Both the position numbers and the translations under genes were made by a program. The notes beneath the pieces were generated by a model. It searched no databases, had not been told where the DNA came from, and saw only the letters and a program-made list of their open reading frames with translations. 64,000 bases of DNA from Croceibacterium atlanticum (GTDB lineage Bacteria; Pseudomonadota; Alphaproteobacteria; Sphingomonadales; Sphingomonadaceae): contig NZ_CP011452.2 in assembly GCF_001008165.2 (NCBI RefSeq), forward strand, positions 2,418,001-2,482,000, given 5' to 3'. Shown here piece after piece: positions 25,509 to 34,068 of the stretch. How positions within the stretch are numbered: the first letter of the stretch is position 1; each line of letters begins with the position of its first letter.

Positions 25509-26522
25509 CTACGCTTGGCGCTCTATGCGCCCATTCTTGTCCATGTGACCCGCGCGGTCCTGCTCTTCTTCAGGCGTTTCGGCCAGCGCGGCGTTGAGTT
25601 CCGCACCCATGACCAACCCTAGTCCCACGAGCCAGAAAAAGAAAAGCGCGATCATGATTCCGGCGAGTGATCCGTAGGTAAGATTATAGGAAAACACGCT
25701 GGTCAGCAGGGGTGGCAGGGAGAAGGTGACGAGCACCCACCAGATGGTGACGAACAGGGCGCCAGGCCATTTGGGATAGCGGTGATGGCGATATTCGGCA
25801 GGCGTCAGCGTATAGAACAGCAGATAGATCGAACCGAACAGCCCGATTGCCGGCACGATTCGCGACCAGGCCAGATCGTTCAACACATTGCTGAGTTCCG
25901 GAAACCACGTGGCGATCACTTGCTGCGCGGCGCCGATCATCACCTGCGCGATCAGGCTGATCAAAAGCAGGATGACGGCGCCGATGATGATGGCGGTGGA
26001 AAAAAGCCGGTATTTCCAGAATGCCTTTGTCGCGCTGGTGCCATAGGCGCGCCGCAGCACGTCGCGGATCGTTTCCATCAGGCTGCCCACGGTCCACAGG
26101 CCGAACAATCCGCCGATCCACAGGAACCATCCGCTGCGCTGTTTCACCACATTGCGGGCCACCGGTTCGATCACCTCCGCCACGACCGGGGGCAGGGTGG
26201 ACAGCACGGCATTTATCGATGCCATCCGCTCGGCACTTTCCCCGATCACGGAAAAAACGGCGGCTCCGGTAATGAAGAAGGGGAAGATCGCCAGCATCGC
26301 CAGATAGGCAAGATTGCCGGCATGGATGAACCCGTCATTCCAGGCGCCGATCACCACGCGGCGCATGATCTGGAAGCTGCGCGGACCAAGGCCCAGATCA
26401 TGCGCGACCTCCGCGGGCAAGCCCGCCCGATGCCGGATCGCTTCCCTTCGCCGGGCCTCGGGGCTCAGGTCGACGGGTGGCTCGCCATCATTCTGGGATG
26501 AAGGGGGCGGGGGAGGAGCCAT
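25509..26522 (-). CDS. YihY/BrkB-family inner-membrane protein
   Basis: A 337-residue membrane protein with a Pro-rich, charged cytoplasmic N-terminus (about 60 residues), then six hydrophobic helices. It contains the family block IHAGNLAYLAMLAIFPF, and conserved YGSLAGIMIALFFFWLVGLGLVMGAELNAAL near the end. The family was once thought to be RNase BN; its real role is unknown. ATG 26522 is chosen; an in-frame start six codons upstream exists. It is upstream of fabI in the same transcript. Confidence 0.88.
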   Translation of the reverse strand: MAPPPPPSSQNDGEPPVDLSPEARRREAIRHRAGLPAEVAHDLGLGPRSFQIMRRVVIGAWNDGFIHAGNLAYLAMLAIFPFFITGAAVFSVIGESAERMASINAVLSTLPPVVAEVIEPVARNVVKQRSGWFLWIGGLFGLWTVGSLMETIRDVLRRAYGTSATKAFWKYRLFSTAIIIGAVILLLISLIAQVMIGAAQQVIATWFPELSNVLNDLAWSRIVPAIGLFGSIYLLFYTLTPAEYRHHRYPKWPGALFVTIWWVLVTFSLPPLLTSVFSYNLTYGSLAGIMIALFFFWLVGLGLVMGAELNAALAETPEEEQDRAGHMDKNGRIERQA

Positions 26523-26563
26523 TGCCCTGAACCCTAGCATTACCGGGCATGGTGTCGAGCCTG

Positions 26564-27529
26564 TCAGACGCCGAGGCGGCTCCTGACATTGGTATCGTCC
26601 TTCCAGCCCTCCAGCCGTCCGGCCAGTTCGGTAAGGTCATCCGGCAGCTGGATTTCCAGCGTCACCAGCTGATCCCCGCGATTGCCGTCCTTGCGGGAAA
26701 ATCCCTTGCCCTTGAGACGCAGCACCTTGCCGGAGCCCGAGCCAGGGGAGATTGTCATCATCACCGGCCCGTCCACTGTCGGCACTTTCACCTTGGCGCC
26801 ATTCACCGCCTCGTCCAGCGTAACGGGCAGTTCCATCCGTATATCGTCGCCATCGCGCGTATAGAAGGAATGCGTTTCGATCTGCAGCGTGATCAGCGCA
26901 TCGCCATTGCCGCCGGGGCCGGGATCGCCCTTGCCCTTCAGCCGCATCTGCGTGCCGTCTTCCAGGCCGGCGGGCAGTTTCAGGTCGATCGTCTTGCCAT
27001 CCGCCAGGGTGATTCGCTGCGGTTTGAGCGCAGCGGCATCGGCAAAGGGAACCTGCAGGCGATAGGGGCGGTTGGCCCCCTTCTGGGGTGGGGCCTGGGT
27101 ACGGCGGCCGAAACCGGCGCCACCGCGCTGCGCACCGCCAGCCGGGCCGGCGCGCCCGCCGAACAGCCCTTCGAAGATATCGCCAAGATCGATGTCATCC
27201 CCGCCAAAGCCTTCGAAATCGCGCGCGGAATAGCTGCGCGATTGGCCCCCGGCAGATCGGTAACCGCCACCGCCGCCGAAACCGGCATTGCCGAAGGGCA
27301 TGGTCGGATTGCCTTCCGCGTCTATTTCACCGCGATCGAACCTGGCCCGCTTGTCCTTGTCGGACAGCAGATCATACGCCTTGGTGGCATCGCTGAAACG
27401 CTCGGCAGCTTGCGGATTGTCTTTATTGCGGTCGGGGTGCAGCTCCTTGGCAAGCTTGCGATAGGCGGACTTGATGTCCTTCTCGCTCGCGCCACGAGAG
27501 ACACCCAGGGTTGCATAGGGATCGGCCAT
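26564..27529 (-). CDS. Type II J-domain co-chaperone (CbpA/DjlA-like, no zinc finger)
   Basis: A 321-residue DnaJ relative. The J-domain (residues 3-70) has the HPD motif in KELHPDRNKDN. A Gly/Phe-rich linker (about 75-150) follows, then the two DnaJ C-terminal substrate-binding beta domains (about 165-310; GDALITLQIETH, VKVPTVDGPVMMTI). The four CxxCxGxG zinc repeats of true DnaJ are absent. It stimulates DnaK ATPase. It is divergent from pdxH with 80 bp between, which holds both promoters. Confidence 0.93.
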   Translation of the reverse strand: MADPYATLGVSRGASEKDIKSAYRKLAKELHPDRNKDNPQAAERFSDATKAYDLLSDKDKRARFDRGEIDAEGNPTMPFGNAGFGGGGGYRSAGGQSRSYSARDFEGFGGDDIDLGDIFEGLFGGRAGPAGGAQRGGAGFGRRTQAPPQKGANRPYRLQVPFADAAALKPQRITLADGKTIDLKLPAGLEDGTQMRLKGKGDPGPGGNGDALITLQIETHSFYTRDGDDIRMELPVTLDEAVNGAKVKVPTVDGPVMMTISPGSGSGKVLRLKGKGFSRKDGNRGDQLVTLEIQLPDDLTELAGRLEGWKDDTNVRSRLGV

Positions 27530-27609
27530 GGTGTGTTAGCTAGGTAATGCAATGATCGGACGCAAGCGCAACACTTTCCTGCGCCTGCGCGACGGGATAG
27601 GGCAGAGAT

Positions 27610-28227
27610 ATGAAACCAGCGCAAGATGCCATTCCGGATAGTAATCCATTCGAACTGTTCGAGGAGTGGTTTGCTCTCGCCAAGGAGAGCGAGCCGAACG
27701 ATCCGAATGCCATGGCATTGGCCACGGCCACGCCGGGCGCCGCCCCTTCGGTTCGCATGGTTCTTCTGAAAGGGCACGGGCCGGATCTTGGAGAGCGCGG
27801 CGGTTTCATATTCTATACGAATGCGCAGAGCCGCAAGGGCGGAGAAATTCTTGCCAACCCGCAGGCGGCCTTGCTGTTTCACTGGAAGTCCTTGCGGCGG
27901 CAGATTCGCATTGAAGGCCCGCTGGAAGAGGTGAACGGGCAGATGGCGGATGATTATTTCCATTCCCGCCATCCCGATTCGCAACTTGGTTCCGCAGCCA
28001 GTGACCAGTCGCGGCCGCTGGATTCGCGTGAAACCTATCTCCACCGGGTGGAGGAATTGCGCGCTGAATATGAAGGCCGCGAAATCCCCCGCCCACCGCA
28101 CTGGACGGGCTTCCTGCTCACCCCCACGCGGATCGAATTCTGGCACGATCGTGCGCATCGCCTGCATGAACGGCGGCAGTTCAACTGGTCCGGTTCTGGC
28201 TGGAGCAGCATGCTGCTTTATCCATGA
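27610..28227 (+). CDS. pdxH: Pyridoxamine 5'-phosphate oxidase
   Basis: A 205-residue FMN flavoprotein that makes pyridoxal phosphate. It has PSVRMVLLKGH (substrate and FMN binding), GGFIFYTNAQSRKGGE, ALLFHWKSLRRQIRIEG, the SRP-containing SDQSRPLDSRE and the C-terminal signature FWHDRAHRLHERRQF. Full length. Its stop overlaps the start of the cation transporter (ATGA), the first of two such overlaps in this three-gene operon. Confidence 0.96.
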   Translation: MKPAQDAIPDSNPFELFEEWFALAKESEPNDPNAMALATATPGAAPSVRMVLLKGHGPDLGERGGFIFYTNAQSRKGGEILANPQAALLFHWKSLRRQIRIEGPLEEVNGQMADDYFHSRHPDSQLGSAASDQSRPLDSRETYLHRVEELRAEYEGREIPRPPHWTGFLLTPTRIEFWHDRAHRLHERRQFNWSGSGWSSMLLYP

Positions 28228-29159
28228 GCGCGAATCATGCCTGGCTGACGCGGAGCGCGGCCTTCGCCTCCATTTCCATGGCGCTGTTCCTGGCTGCGCT
28301 GAAATTGTGGGCGGTCTGGCGCACCTCTTCCACGGCGATGCTGGGCAGTCTGGCGGATTCCTCGCTCGATCTCATTGCCAGCATCGCGACATTGCTGGGC
28401 GTATGGATCGCGGCGCAGCCCGCGGATGAGAAACATCGCTTCGGCCATGGCAAGGCGGAAGCGCTGGCGGCGATGTTCCAGGTCTTCCTTATCGTATTGT
28501 CGGCCGGGGCAATCGCCTTTCGCGCCGTCCTGCGCCTGATCGAAGGTGGCCGGACGGAAGCGGCGGGCGATGGGATTGCCGTTTCGCTGGTGGCGATTGC
28601 CGCGACCTTCCTGTTGCTGGCCTGGCAGCGTTACGTCATCCACCGGACCGGGTCGTTGGCGATCCGCACCGACAATGTGCATTACCAGTCGGACCTGCTG
28701 CTTAACCTGGCAGTGATCCTGGCGTTGGTGCTGGACCAGTATCTCGGTTTAACGGGGGCGGACCCGATCTTCGGTCTGGCTATCGCCGCCTGGCTGCTCT
28801 GGGGCGCATGGCGTGCGTCCATCGATGGGGTGGATTCGCTGATGGACCGGGAATGGCCGGAAGAAAAACGCCAGGCTTTCGTGGAACGGGTGGCCCGCCA
28901 TCAGGTGCTCAGCAAGCTGCACGATCTCCGCACGCGAACCAGCGGGGCGCAGGATTTCGTGCAATTTCATGTCGATATGCCCGCATCGATGAGCGTGGGG
29001 GAGGCGCATGAAGTGCTGGAAGAGGTCGAGCGCGACTTGCTGGAGGCCTTCCCCGGAATCGAATTGCTGATCCATATCGATCCGGCCGGCCATGTGGATG
29101 AACCGGGCAACGATCTGGTGGAACAGGATGAATTCGCCCGGTTGAAGGAGGGATCATGA
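28224..29159 (+). CDS. Cation diffusion facilitator (Zn/Fe efflux) transporter
   Basis: A 311-residue CDF protein with six membrane helices. The transport-site residues are in SLADSSLDLIAS (helix II) and VHYQSDLLLN (helix V), giving the D/D-H/D tetrad typical of Zn/Fe exporters, and HRFGHGKAEALAA lies between helices II and III. The C-terminal cytoplasmic ferredoxin-like domain (about 215-300) has HVDMPASMSV. It exports divalent metal against proton. Translationally coupled to both neighbours by ATGA overlaps. Confidence 0.92.
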   Translation: MSANHAWLTRSAAFASISMALFLAALKLWAVWRTSSTAMLGSLADSSLDLIASIATLLGVWIAAQPADEKHRFGHGKAEALAAMFQVFLIVLSAGAIAFRAVLRLIEGGRTEAAGDGIAVSLVAIAATFLLLAWQRYVIHRTGSLAIRTDNVHYQSDLLLNLAVILALVLDQYLGLTGADPIFGLAIAAWLLWGAWRASIDGVDSLMDREWPEEKRQAFVERVARHQVLSKLHDLRTRTSGAQDFVQFHVDMPASMSVGEAHEVLEEVERDLLEAFPGIELLIHIDPAGHVDEPGNDLVEQDEFARLKEGS

Positions 29160-29959
29160 GCGCCGCCTCTCTGCCATACTGGCATGTGGATGCCTTTGCA
29201 TCGCGGCCCTTCACTGGAAACCAGGCGGCGGTGATGCCGCTCGATCAATGGTTCCCGGATGAAACCCTTCTCGCGATTGCGGAAGAGAATAACTTCGCGG
29301 AAACGGCCTTCCTCCTGCGTGATGACAGCGGGCAGGCGGACTGGGAGTTGCGCTGGTTCACGCCGACCGGGGAAATTCGCCTTTGCGGCCATGCGACTCT
29401 GGCCAGCGGGCATGTGCTGCTGGCCCGCGACGGGAGAGAGCGAGTTACCTTCCGCACGCGCAAGGCGGGCATTCTGGAAGTGCGGCGGATTGAAAACGGC
29501 TATGAACTGGCGTTGCCTGCCATCCCGGTCGAACAGGGCGCATGGGATCAGGCCGTTCACTTGCTGGGCCGGAAACCGCGCGGGGTCTGGCGCAATCCCG
29601 ACCGCTATAATGTCTTCCTGTATGGCGACGAGGACGAAATTCGCGCCCTGAACCCCGATTTGCGCGGCCTTGGCCAGCTGGGGGACGATGCCTTCATCTG
29701 CACGGCGCCGGGGCGCGATAGCGATGTGGTGAGCCGCGTTTTCGTGCCGGGCGCCGGGGTGGATGAAGACAGTGTGACCGGATCGGCCCATGCCGTGCTG
29801 ACGCCTTTCTGGGCGGAAAGGCTCGGGCGCGATCGGTTTACCGCGCATCAGGCCTCGGCGCGTGGCGGCGATCTGATCTGCCGCCTCGATGGCAATCGCG
29901 CCTGGCTCGGCGGCGATTGCGTTACCGTGGTAGAAGGGCGCTTCTTCCTTCAGGGATAG
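29156..29959 (+). CDS. PhzF-family isomerase
   Basis: A 267-residue member of the PhzF/diaminopimelate-epimerase-fold family. N-terminal hallmarks are VDAFASRPFTGNQAAV and ENNFAETAFL with the catalytic Glu. RLCGHATLASGHVL and the C-domain FVPGAGVDEDSVTGSAHAVL follow. The family includes the phenazine-pathway isomerase, but most members, including this stand-alone one, have no known substrate. No phenazine genes are present. Its last 10 bases overlap the convergent serine hydrolase. Confidence 0.88.
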   Translation: MSAASLPYWHVDAFASRPFTGNQAAVMPLDQWFPDETLLAIAEENNFAETAFLLRDDSGQADWELRWFTPTGEIRLCGHATLASGHVLLARDGRERVTFRTRKAGILEVRRIENGYELALPAIPVEQGAWDQAVHLLGRKPRGVWRNPDRYNVFLYGDEDEIRALNPDLRGLGQLGDDAFICTAPGRDSDVVSRVFVPGAGVDEDSVTGSAHAVLTPFWAERLGRDRFTAHQASARGGDLICRLDGNRAWLGGDCVTVVEGRFFLQG

Positions 29960-31098
29960 AGGGCGACGATCTCCGCCAGCGCATCGACCAGTGCAGCCCG
30001 GTCTTCCTCATCGGTCTTGCCCAGCCTGACCACGGTCAGTTTCTGCGACGGGGAAACCAGCACATATTGGCCGAGATGGCCGATTGCGGCGAACAGGCTT
30101 TCCGGCCCACTTTCCGGGAACAGCATTTCGCGGTCGGTTCCGGAATCCCGGTTGAGCCACAAGGTCGCCCCGTAATCGGGTGCGCGCGGGCTTTCGCTTT
30201 TCATGAAATCGATCCAGCCGCGCGGCACGATCTGTGCGCCCTTCACCGATCCGCCATGACGCAGGAATTCGCCAAAGCGCGCCCAGTCTGGCGCGGTCGC
30301 CCAGATCATGCTGCCGCCAACCATCGTGCCTGCCCGGTCATATTCGGCGGTCAGCGATTTCATGCCGAGCGGAACGCCCAGCCGCGCATGAAGAAAATCA
30401 TCCATCGCGGCCTGCCGCTTGTCGGCACTGCCTTCCGGAGCCAGAACTCGCGCGCCGATATCGGACAGGATCGTGGCGCTGGCGGTTGAATAATCGAATT
30501 CGCGGCCCGGTTCATGCTCCAGCGGTTGGGCTTCGGCCCATGCCGCCATGTCGTCGCGCCCGTCGAGAAACATCATCCGCACTTCGTCGGACGTATAGAC
30601 AGGCTCCGCCTTTTCCTGATGACGCAGGCCGGATCGCATTTGCAGCAATTGCCGCAGGGTGATTTCCCCACGCGGATCCCCGGCGCGCTGCCAGCTGGGG
30701 ATGGGCGGCGAATCGTCGAGCCGCAGACGGCCATCGGCCACCATCATTCCCATCAATACGCCAGTCACTGTCTTGGACATGGACCAGCCGAGAAATTTCG
30801 TTTCCGGGCCGTATTCCCCGCCATAGCGTTCGGCCGCCACTTCGCCCGCATGCATCACGATCAGTGCGCGGGTTTCCCCGATATCGTCGCGCGTGAACAG
30901 CGCATCCACTGCGCGGGCCAGGTCTTCCCGGTCGGTCCCCGGCTCTTCCGCCACGGTGGCCAGCACTTCGGGCGGAACGGGGGGCGGGGCCGGCGGGCCT
31001 TCATCCTTGCATGCGGATACCAGCAAAAGCGGCAGCAGGGCTGGCAGCAGCGCGGCTGCGCGGCTAGGGAAGCGATTGATCTTGAACGGGCGCGTCAT
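29950..31098 (-). CDS. Serine hydrolase of the beta-lactamase/penicillin-binding fold, lipoprotein
   Basis: A 382-residue protein with a lipoprotein signal (LLLVSAC, Cys followed by KDEG), so it is anchored in the envelope. The nucleophile motif SMSK (SxxK) follows KFLGW. The second motif reads YST instead of YxN (FDYSTASAT), and the third is HLG (HxG). It probably cleaves an ester or amide; true beta-lactamase activity is unlikely with the altered second motif. ATG 31098 is chosen over an upstream in-frame start because it places the signal peptide correctly. It lies only 32 bp from the divergent small gene. Confidence 0.85.
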   Translation of the reverse strand: MTRPFKINRFPSRAAALLPALLPLLLVSACKDEGPPAPPPVPPEVLATVAEEPGTDREDLARAVDALFTRDDIGETRALIVMHAGEVAAERYGGEYGPETKFLGWSMSKTVTGVLMGMMVADGRLRLDDSPPIPSWQRAGDPRGEITLRQLLQMRSGLRHQEKAEPVYTSDEVRMMFLDGRDDMAAWAEAQPLEHEPGREFDYSTASATILSDIGARVLAPEGSADKRQAAMDDFLHARLGVPLGMKSLTAEYDRAGTMVGGSMIWATAPDWARFGEFLRHGGSVKGAQIVPRGWIDFMKSESPRAPDYGATLWLNRDSGTDREMLFPESGPESLFAAIGHLGQYVLVSPSQKLTVVRLGKTDEEDRAALVDALAEIVALYP

Positions 31099-31130
31099 CG
31101 GGGCGCAGCTCTTCCTCCAGGCATTCGGCG

Positions 31131-31478
31131 ATGGCAACCGCAAAGAACCGCAGCAGCAGGCCTCCGCGCAGATTCACGCGCTACATCCTCCTCGCCGCGG
31201 TACTGATAGCCGCTGCCGGCTGGTATTACCGCGAACCGATCGATGGTTATACACGCGTCGCCACGGCTTTCGGCGCGCATACCGTATGTTCCTGCCGCTA
31301 TGTTGCGGGGCGCAGTATCGGTGATTGCAAGAAGGATTTCGAACCGGGGATGGAAATCCTTTTCCTGAGCGATGACGAAGAAGCGCGGAGCGTCACTGCC
31401 AGCGTTCCCCTGATCGCCAGCGAAACCGCCACTTTCCGCGAAGGTTATGGCTGCGTGCTGGAACCGTGGGGCGGGTAA
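31131..31478 (+). CDS. Small membrane-anchored protein of unknown function
   Basis: A 115-residue protein: a basic N-terminus, one membrane helix (about 17-34), then a periplasmic domain with four Cys (CSC, IGDC, YGC), likely two disulfides, ending GCVLEPWGG. I do not recognise a domain. It abuts mnmA on the other strand (stop at 31478, mnmA stop at 31479) and diverges from the serine hydrolase. No clear ribosome site precedes the ATG, yet the signal-anchor structure argues it is real. Confidence 0.65.
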   Translation: MATAKNRSSRPPRRFTRYILLAAVLIAAAGWYYREPIDGYTRVATAFGAHTVCSCRYVAGRSIGDCKKDFEPGMEILFLSDDEEARSVTASVPLIASETATFREGYGCVLEPWGG

Positions 31479-32624
31479 TCAGGCCGGTTCGGTGCTGTCG
31501 ATCCAGCCGCCGCCAACAACACGGTCCCCGGCATAGATGACCGCCGCCTGCCCGGGTGCGACGCCATATTCGGGACTGTCGAAGCGAATCAGCACGTTCG
31601 CGCCATCGCCCAGCGTCCCTTCCAGCGTGATCGGCACAGGCTTGGCGAGCGACCGGACCTTGGCAGTCAGCGGCATGTCCGGCAGCGGGCCGATGCGATT
31701 TGTTTCCACGATATGCGCCGCGCCCACCGCCAGCATGTGTTTGGGCCCCACGCGCACTTCGGCGGTTTCAGCGTCCAGTTCCACGACATAGAGAGGTTCC
31801 GGCTGGCCGCCTATCTCCAGCCCGCGTCGCTGGCCGACAGTGTAATGGATCACGCCCTTGTGTTCGCCCATCACTTCGCCGGTTTCGGCATGGACGATGC
31901 GGCCTGCGCGGCCGCCTTCGGGCCTTACGGAACGCACGATCCGGGCATAATCCCCGTCGGGGACGAAGCAGATATCCTGGCTGTCCGGCTTGGCAGCCAC
32001 CGCCAGCCCGAATTCGGCGGCGATGCGGCGCACATCCTGTTTCGGCAGGCCGCCCAGCGGGAAGCGCAGGAATTCCAGCTGCTGTGTGGTCGTGCCATAC
32101 AGGAAATAGGACTGGTCGCGCGCGGGATCGATCGCGCGATGCAATTCCACCCCGCCGGGACCGTGCTCGCGGCGGACATAATGCCCCGTCGCCAGGCAAT
32201 CCGCGCCCAATTCCTTGGCCATTCGCAGCAGATCGGTGAATTTCGGCCCCATATTGCAGCGAATGCAGGGGATCGGCGTGCGTCCGGCCAGATAATCATC
32301 GGCGAAACGTTCAACCACTTCTTCGCGGAAGGAACTTTCGTGGTCGAACACGTAATGCGCAATGCCCAGGCGGTCCGCCACCTTGCGCGCATCGCGGATA
32401 TCATCGCCCGCGCAACAGGCGCCCTTGCGTCCGGTCGCCGCGCCATAGTCATAGAGCTGCAGCGTGATGCCGATCACTTCGGCCCCGCTGGCGGCCGCCA
32501 GCGCGGCCACGACGGAGGAATCCACCCCGCCGGACATGGCTACGACGATCCGGCATGCGGATGCTTCGCGCGGCAGGTCGAACAGCGCGGCGGGATCAAG
32601 GCGGGATTCGAGTTCAGTTCCCAT
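31479..32624 (-). CDS. mnmA: tRNA-specific 2-thiouridylase MnmA
   Basis: A 381-residue PP-loop enzyme placing sulfur on U34 of Lys, Glu and Gln tRNAs. It has the PP-loop [21 protein letters not shown] with the first catalytic Cys, [14 protein letters not shown] with the persulfide Cys, and [12 protein letters not shown] 32624 matches the usual N-terminus; the longer in-frame reading is unlikely. The upstream 106-bp gap is shared with the divergent gene before sciP. Confidence 0.95.
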   Translation of the reverse strand: MGTELESRLDPAALFDLPREASACRIVVAMSGGVDSSVVAALAAASGAEVIGITLQLYDYGAATGRKGACCAGDDIRDARKVADRLGIAHYVFDHESSFREEVVERFADDYLAGRTPIPCIRCNMGPKFTDLLRMAKELGADCLATGHYVRREHGPGGVELHRAIDPARDQSYFLYGTTTQQLEFLRFPLGGLPKQDVRRIAAEFGLAVAAKPDSQDICFVPDGDYARIVRSVRPEGGRAGRIVHAETGEVMGEHKGVIHYTVGQRRGLEIGGQPEPLYVVELDAETAEVRVGPKHMLAVGAAHIVETNRIGPLPDMPLTAKVRSLAKPVPITLEGTLGDGANVLIRFDSPEYGVAPGQAAVIYAGDRVVGGGWIDSTEPA

Positions 32625-32730
32625 GCGTGCGCCCTTACACCTGCCACCCCCGGCTGCCAAATCCCCGCGTGGCACGTGGTAAACCACTGCTTTACCGGAT
32701 TTTGACGCTTGTATTGCTAAGTCCCGCCGC

Positions 32731-33087
32731 ATGTTGGAGGGTAAACCGCCCAGAATTGGCGATCACCGCCCGCTGGATCCCGAAGAGGGTGAAAACGGCG
32801 TGCTGCGCCCGCTGGAATGGTCCGATCTTGTAAGGCGGCTGTCCGTGGCGCGCGATCTTCGTGCGTCGCCGGGCGAATCCGACTGCGAGGAGACGGAGGA
32901 CGTGGATGCGAGTTTCGACGCAGGATCTGCACGGAGGATCGCAGCCCGCCAGAATGGTAAAGATGCCATTAACCCTGATGCTTCAGCGAATGGCAAAGAG
33001 ACAGGCGGCAAGGACTTGCCAGAAGAAAACGGCAAGGACTTGCCGAAAAAAAGCGCGAGAAGCTCGCCTGTCCGAGGGAAGCAATGA
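32731..33087 (+). CDS. Small acidic/basic protein of unknown function, coupled to sciP
   Basis: A 118-residue, apparently soluble protein. The N-terminal half ([40 protein letters not shown]) looks ordered and has codon use like its neighbours. The second half is low-complexity with an imperfect 8-residue repeat [16 protein letters not shown], encoded by a 24-bp tandem repeat. Its stop overlaps the sciP ATG (ATGA), so the two proteins are made together. I do not recognise a domain. Coupling to sciP is the only functional hint. Confidence 0.7.
   Translation: MLEGKPPRIGDHRPLDPEEGENGVLRPLEWSDLVRRLSVARDLRASPGESDCEETEDVDASFDAGSARRIAARQNGKDAINPDASANGKETGGKDLPEENGKDLPKKSARSSPVRGKQ
33007..33054 (+). 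repeat. 24-bp tandem repeat containing a palindrome, upstream of sciP
   Basis: GGCAAGGACTTGCC occurs at 33007-33020 and again at 33031-33044, exactly 24 bp apart. Each is an inverted repeat (GGCAAG, two bases, CTTGCC). They are in frame and encode GKDLP twice. They lie 40-77 bp before the sciP start codon. Confidence 0.8.
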
Positions 33088-33383
33088 TCGAGAACCAGAA
33101 AATCCGCCCTGCACAAGTTATCGGCCCGCTCGGGGAGCCGCTGACTATTGACGACCTGCCTTCGCCCAAGACGAAGCGCTGGGTGGTCCGTCGCAAGGCG
33201 GAGGTCGTGGCAGCCGTCAATGGCGGGCTGCTGACGATCGACGAGGTTCTGGAGCGCTACAATCTGACGCTGGAGGAATTCGCCAGCTGGCAGCGCGCAG
33301 TCGACCGTTCCGGCATGCAGGGTCTGCGGGTCACGCGCATCCAGCATTACCGCGATTTGTACGAACGGCAGCTGAAATACTGA
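33084..33383 (+). CDS. sciP: CtrA inhibitor SciP (DUF1153)
   Basis: A 99-residue helix-turn-helix protein of the DUF1153 family. In Caulobacter SciP binds CtrA and blocks CtrA-dependent transcription late in the cell cycle. Conserved blocks are VIGPLGEPLTIDDLPSPKTKRWVVRRKAEVVAAV and GGLLTIDEVLERYNLTLEEFASW, with a C-terminal helix RVTRIQHYR. Length and order match the family closely. It starts at ATG 33084 inside the stop of the preceding small gene and is followed by a 12-bp-stem terminator. Confidence 0.94.
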   Translation: MIENQKIRPAQVIGPLGEPLTIDDLPSPKTKRWVVRRKAEVVAAVNGGLLTIDEVLERYNLTLEEFASWQRAVDRSGMQGLRVTRIQHYRDLYERQLKY

Positions 33384-33432
33384 CAGGGGCCGCCGGGTCC
33401 ATTCCCGGCGGACAGATACAGCCACGAATATG

Positions 33433-33466
33433 GAAGCCGGGCGATCCACTTCGCCCGGCTTCTTCA
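33433..33466. terminator. Terminator after sciP
   Basis: GAAGCCGGGCGA (33433-33444), loop TCCACT, TCGCCCGGCTTC (33451-33462), a perfect 12-bp stem followed by TTCATTTC. A second GC-rich inverted repeat (CCGCCGGG/CCCGGCGG) lies between it and the sciP stop. Confidence 0.7.
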
Positions 33467-33485
33467 TTTCAGGAATCGGTGCGGC

Positions 33486-33510
33486 GGAACGCAATCCCCG
33501 CCTGCTCGTT
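33486..33510 (+). promoter_or_regulatory. EcfG-type (general stress response) promoter of the GlsB-like gene
   Basis: GGAAC (33486-33490), exactly 16 bases, CGTT (33507-33510). This equals the alphaproteobacterial EcfG consensus GGAAC-N16/17-CGTT. The expected start of transcription is about 45 bp before the ATG of the stress-response membrane protein at 33563. Confidence 0.8.
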
Positions 33511-33562
33511 CATGCAGCCACAAGCACAATGGTGCGGGTTCCAAGCAGTGAGGAGCGTGGAT

Positions 33563-33829
33563 ATGGGTTGGATCATAGCAATTATCGTGGGCGGCGTTGC
33601 CGGCTGGCTTGCCAGCATGGTGATGAATCGTGACGCATCGATGGGGATTTTCTGGAATATCGTGGTGGGCATAGTCGGTGCCGTCATCGGCAATTTACTT
33701 GCCGGATCGCTGCTTGGCATCGAAGGCACTATCCAGACCTTCAATATTACCGGCTTTATCATTGCCATTGTCGGCGCGATTGTCTTGCTGGCGATTGTAA
33801 ATCTCGTCCAGCGCGGCAGGGTTCGCTGA
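33563..33829 (+). CDS. GlsB/YeaQ/YmgE-family stress response membrane protein
   Basis: An 88-residue protein of three hydrophobic helices linked by short Gly-rich turns (WIIAIIVGGVAGWLASMVM, GIFWNIVVGIVGAVIGNLLAG, FIIAIVGAIVLLAIVNLV). This is the transglycosylase-associated/GlsB family, typically induced by stress. ATG 33563 has a perfect AGGAG eight bases upstream; longer in-frame readings are not supported. An EcfG-type promoter upstream and strong terminators on both sides make it a single-gene stress unit. Confidence 0.92.
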   Translation: MGWIIAIIVGGVAGWLASMVMNRDASMGIFWNIVVGIVGAVIGNLLAGSLLGIEGTIQTFNITGFIIAIVGAIVLLAIVNLVQRGRVR

Positions 33830-33861
33830 TACCCCACGGACAATTTGATACAAATTGCCTG

Positions 33862-33896
33862 AAAAGCGCGGACAACCCAGCTTGTCCGCGCTTTTT
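33862..33896 (+). terminator. Terminator after the GlsB-like gene
   Basis: AAAAGCGCGGACAA (33862-33875) and TTGTCCGCGCTTTT (33882-33895) form a 14-bp stem with a six-base loop CCCAGC, followed by a T. The T-rich end of the stem gives a typical intrinsic terminator. Confidence 0.9.
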
Positions 33897-34068
33897 ACGT
33901 CTCAGATGAAAGCATTTCGTCGGCGCAAGGGCGGCCTTGGCAGAGTGGCGCATTGATAGCTTAACCGGTGCCGTATAAGGCGCACTCCGCCATTCTCTGC
34001 GTATAAATGCAGCAATAACCGAAATCTGATATGGTCTTGATCTCAAGGCCGGGGGCTGATGAGGCGAA

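Noticed and set aside
29156-29959. The PhzF-like gene as part of a phenazine cluster.
   Set aside because: No other phenazine gene is near; PhzF-family proteins are common stand-alone enzymes.
33430-33633. A 67-codon frame starting before the GlsB-like gene.
   Set aside because: It starts in the sciP terminator and overlaps the GlsB-like gene in another frame; no homology or ribosome site.
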